Shown: positions 8,801 through 10,632 of the stretch, one piece after another
How positions within the stretch are numbered: the first letter of the stretch is position 1
Layout of the letters: each line of letters starts with the position of its first letter
Assembly (NCBI GenBank): GCA_044450785.1
Contig: JBIOJM010000349.1
Coordinates: forward strand, 1 to 10,632
Origin: JBIOJM01 sp044450785
Lineage (GTDB): Bacteria > Planctomycetota > Planctomycetia > Isosphaerales > Isosphaeraceae
Length of the DNA stretch: 10,632 nt
Direction of reading: 5' to 3'
Made by a program: the position numbers and the translations under genes
Notes under the pieces: model-generated
The model's database searches: none
Told to the model about the DNA's origin: nothing
Seen by the model: only the letters and a program-made list of their open reading frames with translations

Positions 8801-9094
8801 CTGGTCCAAGTGAATCGCCTCGATCTCGTTCACCAGAACTCGGTGCTGATACTTCCTGGATGGATACTGAGGATTGTCGCCCGGGTTCTCGACCACTTGT
8901 GCCACGGGCCACACGGCGACGACGTAGCCAGCGCTCTCGGCTTCAAGTCCCAGACTCTTCCCCGACGTGACCACCCACAGCCGGTCTCCGGGCAGAAGGT
9001 CATTGAAAACCCGATGGTTGGAGTGCCACCGAGGCGCATCGCCGTTCGCTGTGCTCTTCCCGTAATCAGGCCAGTAAACCAGCACGTCGGTCAT
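5900..9094 (-). CDS. DUF499 (COG1483) AAA+ ATPase with N-terminal EVE/PUA-like domain, antiphage-type
   Basis: This large ATPase belongs to the family to which BrxC/PglY of BREX-type phage defence are related. Its biochemical job is unknown beyond ATP hydrolysis. From ATG 9094 it has 1064 residues. Residues 1-136 look like an EVE/PUA-type small-ligand or modified-base binding fold, with W8, W40, W62 and the LLPGDRLWVV turn. The DUF499 part begins near residue 158 (VAADLGEVL, then FFAKTYLTDGL). Walker A is AFGGGKTH (218-225, Lys223), Walker B is CLVMLDE (321-327), and a conserved RTRGVLRLLADVI helix lies at 485-497. A Thr/Gly/Ser-rich linker (939-982) precedes a C-terminal domain ending in ELGIRESLSQRGIKAD. 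ATG 9094 sits one base past the vapC stop (TGA-C-ATG) with no close ribosome site, suggesting coupled translation. A TTG at 9118 is possible but would overlap vapC and also lacks a site. Confidence 0.9.
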   Translation of the reverse strand: MTDVLVYWPDYGKSTANGDAPRWHSNHRVFNDLLPGDRLWVVTSGKSLGLEAESAGYVVAVWPVAQVVENPGDNPQYPSRKYQHRVLVNEIEAIHLDQPVCVDHIIRGEGYDERIPVGRFLRGPRRLTDERVRQLRSAAGAEMAQKWLTASNPRNGNGTVAADLGEVLAGRGAVDYRDSGTFFAKTYLTDGLTKLLIDVMQRLAGNPKTDPVIQLQTAFGGGKTHTLLALYNLLKKPNEVSKLSQIKNLVGAAGLKQIPAASVACLVGTALNPTSNRTFWGEMAFQLGGEKLYRKVAKNDEARIAPGTDILGALLQEAGPCLVMLDEILVYLVKTGGVKVGGSTLRASTLTFLQELSIAVANCPHAVMVATLTSQLAEFFDEGGERVYQSLEKILERVEKVRQTVEGPEIYEVIRCRLFEDLGDVEQHRNTTEAYWKMYQQLGEDVPSGCRDPSYREEMLRAYPFHPELISVLYERWGTIPEFQRTRGVLRLLADVIATLYQSKDNEPLIQSGSISLGTAAVRSELVKHTGAPSVYLSVIESDIAGSHAKAPEIDRQLGSEYAKENVSEKLARSVFMYSFSGGQQRGATLPQLRVGVLNPEMAPPFVSDALDRMTKRLWYLYLDNGLYRFDSRPNLNRILVDREELIRSEPDKVRDFAKATLNDLIGDAAFRVYRYPEEDRYVDDEPRLSLVVLDLDQTASEEELPEETGEFVTRILKQHGKGFRKYANVLIFLAPDTQRASEVIDAARRLLALRSIDEHKPTKAQLTEDQLKDLAGRLKEADVRLPAALTTAYRHILVPDKNKTIRCTDMGISIAKGTLSQKVLDKLKDAQQILDKLDPAILIGERFGLWPPDQEMVNVSTLADYFTQLTHLPMLLGAGVLPDCFAKGVQRGLFAYALGDGEKKQFDTIFFHDKNVTAEKCEITESAWLLRPPLAKSLMPEPEPADTAKTLGGAGSTATGADTEDSTTGTAEDWTTGKGGGVRIVKGERRLNKVRIDMHNVPWDQWNDIYNEVIDPLAKEGADLLCQVIVIARGDAAIRENTVELGIRESLSQRGIKADIQTG
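6149..6280 (-). other. Low-complexity linker within the DUF499 protein
   Basis: Residues 939-982 of the ATPase are rich in Pro, Glu, Thr, Gly and Ser. They include a PEPEPAD start and repeated STATG, DSTTGT and WTTGKGGG-like words. The composition predicts a flexible tether between the ATPase body and the ~80-residue C-terminal domain that begins around VRIVKGERRLNKVRID. Such linkers before the last domain are common in this family. Confidence 0.6.
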
Positions 9095-9095
9095 G

Positions 9096-9491
9096 TCAGG
9101 GAACCAACCAATCCTCAAGAGTCAGGCCAGGAACCTTGGAAAAATGCTGCGTATTGTGTGTGACCACGGTGAACCGGTTAACCAGGGCGGTAGCCGCAAT
9201 CATCAAGTCCACGGCAGCGACCGGCTGTCCCTGATCGAGAAGCTGTGCCCTGACCTCACCGAACCTCCATGCCGCGTTCTGGTCCACGTTGAGCACTGTC
9301 ACATCGGATAGCAGTTTCAGCAACCCTTGGTGGTACTTGGATGGCGACTTCGTACGGAGCGTCCAACTGAGCAATTCCCCGAGCGTTAAGACGGAAAGAT
9401 GAAGATGTCCGGCGTGTTGCTGAAATCGGCTCGTGACGATAGCAACGTTACGCAGGTGGGCCGAGCAAGTATCCGTATCGAGGAGATACAT
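9096..9491 (-). CDS. vapC: Type II toxin, VapC-like PIN-domain ribonuclease
   Basis: This is a 131-residue PIN-domain toxin, expected to cleave RNA using Mg-bound acidic residues and to be neutralised by the antitoxin encoded just upstream. The acidic residues are in place: Asp5 (YLLDTDTC), Glu39 (TLGELLSW) and Asp95 (AAVDLMIAATAL). The VVTHNTQHFSKVPGL block (109-123) supplies Asn113 at the fourth position and is typical of VapC/FitB proteins. The chosen ATG 9491 has GGAG eight bases upstream and overlaps the antitoxin stop by one base (TGATG), the classical coupling of antitoxin and toxin. A longer frame to 9545 is open but would lie inside the antitoxin gene and lacks support. The gene lies inside what would otherwise be a methylase-ATPase operon. 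Target RNA cannot be inferred. Confidence 0.93.
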   Translation of the reverse strand: MYLLDTDTCSAHLRNVAIVTSRFQQHAGHLHLSVLTLGELLSWTLRTKSPSKYHQGLLKLLSDVTVLNVDQNAAWRFGEVRAQLLDQGQPVAAVDLMIAATALVNRFTVVTHNTQHFSKVPGLTLEDWLVP

Positions 9492-9727
9492 CAAGAAATC
9501 TCCGGGCGGTCCTGCTGCCGACTCCGTCGCATTTCGATCAGCCAAGCGTCGAGCTCTTCACCGGCATCTGCCCATGCTCCGGCCGATTGCCGAATCCCCT
9601 CACCGGGCGGCAGAATTGGTTGCAACGCGACCGTGACCTGTTGGCCGTCCGGCAAGCCCGGCTCCTTCTCCAGCTCGATCAACTTACCGTGAACGACGCC
9701 TTTAAAAACCGTATGAGCGCTTGCCAC
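9491..9727 (-). CDS. Antitoxin of the VapC toxin, AF2212/DUF104-like
   Basis: This small 78-residue protein should bind and inhibit the adjacent VapC and may repress the cassette. The start is GTG 9727, set by a near-perfect GGAGGT five bases upstream; an open frame to 9826 would overlap the DUF433 gene and has no such site. The N-terminal half, HTVFKGVVHGKLIELE...LPDGQQVTVALQP, shows the short beta-strand pattern of AF2212-like (DUF104) antitoxins. The C-terminal half has GEGIRQSAGAWAD followed by a helix with EELDAWLIEMRRSRQQ, probably the toxin-binding tail. Homologues with this tail sit next to PIN toxins. Family placement is by pattern, and an AbrB-like relation is the alternative. Its stop overlaps the vapC start by one base. 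Confidence 0.85.
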   Translation of the reverse strand: MASAHTVFKGVVHGKLIELEKEPGLPDGQQVTVALQPILPPGEGIRQSAGAWADAGEELDAWLIEMRRSRQQDRPEIS

Positions 9728-9732
9728 TTCGT

Positions 9733-9740
9733 ACCTCCCT
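9733..9740 (-). promoter_or_regulatory. Ribosome binding site deciding the GTG start of the antitoxin
   Basis: The minus strand reads AGGGAGGT, and its GGAGGT core stands five bases before GTG 9727. This is the strongest Shine-Dalgarno match near any start in the window. It fixes the antitoxin at 78 residues rather than the 111 that the open frame would allow. A stronger site for antitoxin than for toxin (plain GGAG) fits the excess of antitoxin these modules need. Confidence 0.75.
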
Positions 9741-9765
9741 TCAGTGTCCGCGATTGGCCTCGTCC

Positions 9766-9999
9766 TCACGCAGGGAGACCAAGTGCCCGATCTGACTTGA
9801 GAACCTCGCTGGCGTAAGCCACGCAAGCCTGAATGTCTTCAGGGGTCAAGTGGTCATATTGCCGAAGGATTTGGTCCATCGTCCACCCGTTGGCCACAAG
9901 CTCCATGAGGAACTCGACGGCAATCCGCGTCCCTTTAATGACCGGCTTGCCGACAAGTACCTTCGGGTCCACGCTGATTCGATCTTGCCAGTCCATCAT
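9766..9999 (-). CDS. DUF433 domain protein, antitoxin-like
   Basis: This 77-residue protein is of the DUF433 family, small winged-helix-like proteins usually acting as antitoxin or DNA-binding partner to a PIN-like (DUF5615/Mut7-C) toxin. The signature is ISVDPKVLVGKPVIKGTRIA (8-27), then VEFLMELVANGWTMDQILRQ and YDHLTPEDIQACVAYA. The length is normal. Two adjacent ATG codons (9999 and 9996) follow an AAGGGAGA site. The second has the more usual spacing (six bases against three), so the protein may be one residue shorter. No DUF5615 gene follows; 38 bp downstream the VapC antitoxin starts. The gene is thus either an orphan or part of a three-gene module. It lies 93 bp after the methylase stop. 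Confidence 0.88.
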   Translation of the reverse strand: MMDWQDRISVDPKVLVGKPVIKGTRIAVEFLMELVANGWTMDQILRQYDHLTPEDIQACVAYASEVLKSDRALGLPA

Positions 10000-10092
10000 C
10001 TTCTCCCTTCTTGACCACCGATTGCACTGATGACACGGATCAGAAAAGCACGAGACTCTCTTTCGATCGGTGGTATCCGTGTCATCCGCGGT
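10000..10092. other. Gap between methylase and DUF433 gene with interleaved inverted repeats
   Basis: The 93-bp gap contains two pairs of perfect inverted repeats in A-B-A'-B' order. A is ACCACCGAT (10014-10022) and A' is ATCGGTGGT (10066-10074). B is GATGACACGGAT (10029-10040) and B' is ATCCGTGTCATC (10075-10086). A' and B' touch, while A and B are six bases apart. The right side continues as ATCCGCGGT, giving three similar nine-base words in a row. Because the pairs are interleaved, both stems could form together only as a pseudoknot. A dispersed repeat element is at least as likely as a regulatory RNA. The DUF433 ribosome site lies at 10002-10009. Confidence 0.7.
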
Positions 10093-10632
10093 TCAGAACA
10101 ATGTCCCCTGTTCCTGTTCGAGCTTTTCGCGCTGATTCAGAAGGCCCTGCATCAGTTGCTTTTCTTTCTCGCCATCGGGCAGGATCTCGCTGATGGCCTG
10201 GGCGACGAGCCAGAGCGTCGAGTTCTTGCCCTGACCGCTACGGGCCAGGAACTCGGCCATGCCGTTCGAGTCACCCTTTTCGCGGAAGGCGCACATGCGG
10301 TGCAGCACGTCGATCAGGCTGGCCGGGGAACTATCAACGTTCGGCTCGCCCAGATCCTTGATCTTCATGCGCTTGGCGACCGGCACGGCCAGCACGTTTT
10401 CGCCCGCCTTCTCCAGGACGCCGGTCCGGTCCCACATGGATTCAGTGACTGTCCCGAGGGCTTGGGCCAGCTTGAACGATTCGTCGGCGGGCACCTTGGC
10501 GTTACCGTAGGACCACTTCCAGACGACGTAGAACCGACTCTCCGGGTCGATGTTGCCCGTGTGCGTGGTCTTGAGGATCTTGGCCAGTGCGTAGTTGGTG
10601 ACGAGACCCCGTACTTCATCGAGGAACTGGCC
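10093..10632 (-). CDS. DUF1156 (COG1743) adenine-specific DNA methylase, C-terminal 179 residues (cut by window edge)
   Basis: The frame is open from the right edge to a TGA at 10095-10093, so only the C-terminal end of a protein usually near 900-1000 residues is visible. Recognisable blocks are YALAKILK (14-21 of the visible part), FYVVWKWSYGNAKVPADESF (34-53), KLAQALG (54-60), and ASLIDVLHRMCAFREKG (104-120). The end is LWLVAQAISEILPDGEKEKQLMQGLL, split by me at 140-165. These match the tail of DUF1156 proteins, predicted amino-methyltransferases that modify adenine in DNA. The catalytic methylase motifs are outside the window, so activity cannot be judged. Such genes pair with DUF499 ATPases in defence islands; here the pair is separated by about 1 kb of toxin-antitoxin genes. 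A GTG at 10494 is internal, not the start. Confidence 0.88.
   Translation of the reverse strand, partial: GQFLDEVRGLVTNYALAKILKTTHTGNIDPESRFYVVWKWSYGNAKVPADESFKLAQALGTVTESMWDRTGVLEKAGENVLAVPVAKRMKIKDLGEPNVDSSPASLIDVLHRMCAFREKGDSNGMAEFLARSGQGKNSTLWLVAQAISEILPDGEKEKQLMQGLLNQREKLEQEQGTLF

Noticed and set aside
6095..9163. Plus-strand open frame of 1022 codons opposite the DUF499 gene
   Set aside because: It is the mirror of the ATPase gene. Long antisense frames are expected in high-GC coding DNA, and the translation is Arg/Val/Leu/Glu-heavy without any recognisable motif.
9491..9826. A longer 111-residue version of the antitoxin
   Set aside because: It would overlap the DUF433 gene by 61 bases, the added residues look random, and the GGAGGT site points to GTG 9727.
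10014..10086. A CRISPR array or intrinsic terminator in the methylase-DUF433 gap
   Set aside because: The repeats are inverted and interleaved rather than direct and regularly spaced, and the 34-base loop without a following T run does not fit a terminator.
10093..10494. A separate small gene starting at GTG 10494
   Set aside because: The frame is open without a stop up to the right edge, and the upstream codons (FYVVWKWSYG) belong to the conserved DUF1156 tail, so this is one truncated protein.

Overview
The window looks like bacterial chromosome of high GC content. Every gene I can support is on the minus strand, so transcription runs from the right edge to the left. The mix of genes resembles Planctomycetota: the glycogen and central-carbon gene order, the antitoxin with a GEGIRQSAGAWAD-type tail, and short degenerate repeats between genes. 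That placement is inference from gene style, not proof.

Right part (about 5900-10632): a defence-type locus. It opens at the right edge with the last 179 residues of a DUF1156 (COG1743) adenine-specific DNA methylase, whose start lies outside the window. A 93-bp gap with two interleaved inverted repeats follows. Next comes a three-gene toxin-antitoxin-like cassette: a DUF433 antitoxin-like protein, a 78-residue AF2212/DUF104-like antitoxin and a VapC PIN-domain toxin. One base after the vapC stop begins a 1064-residue ATPase of the DUF499 family, to which the BREX/Pgl ATPases BrxC and PglY are related. Its first ~136 residues precede the usual DUF499 start and look like an EVE/PUA-type modified-base reader. 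DUF1156 methylases and DUF499 ATPases are known to co-occur in defence islands as a predicted restriction-modification-like system. Here the pair is split by the toxin-antitoxin cassette. The DUF499 gene ends at TAG, but the same frame stays open for 49 more protein-like codons.

Left part (1-5575): a carbohydrate operon. In transcription order it holds a histidine phosphatase resembling the yeast sedoheptulose-bisphosphatase Shb17, glycogen phosphorylase (glgP), alpha-D-glucose phosphoglucomutase (pgm), and glucose-6-phosphate isomerase (pgi, cut by the left edge). GlgP releases glucose-1-phosphate, Pgm makes glucose-6-phosphate and Pgi makes fructose-6-phosphate, so the last three genes form a direct route from glycogen into glycolysis. 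Gaps are 51, 19 and 62 bp. The 174-bp stretch ahead of the phosphatase gene separates the two modules and is the likeliest place for the operon promoter.

I saw no rRNA, tRNA, CRISPR array, insertion sequence or convincing intrinsic terminator.
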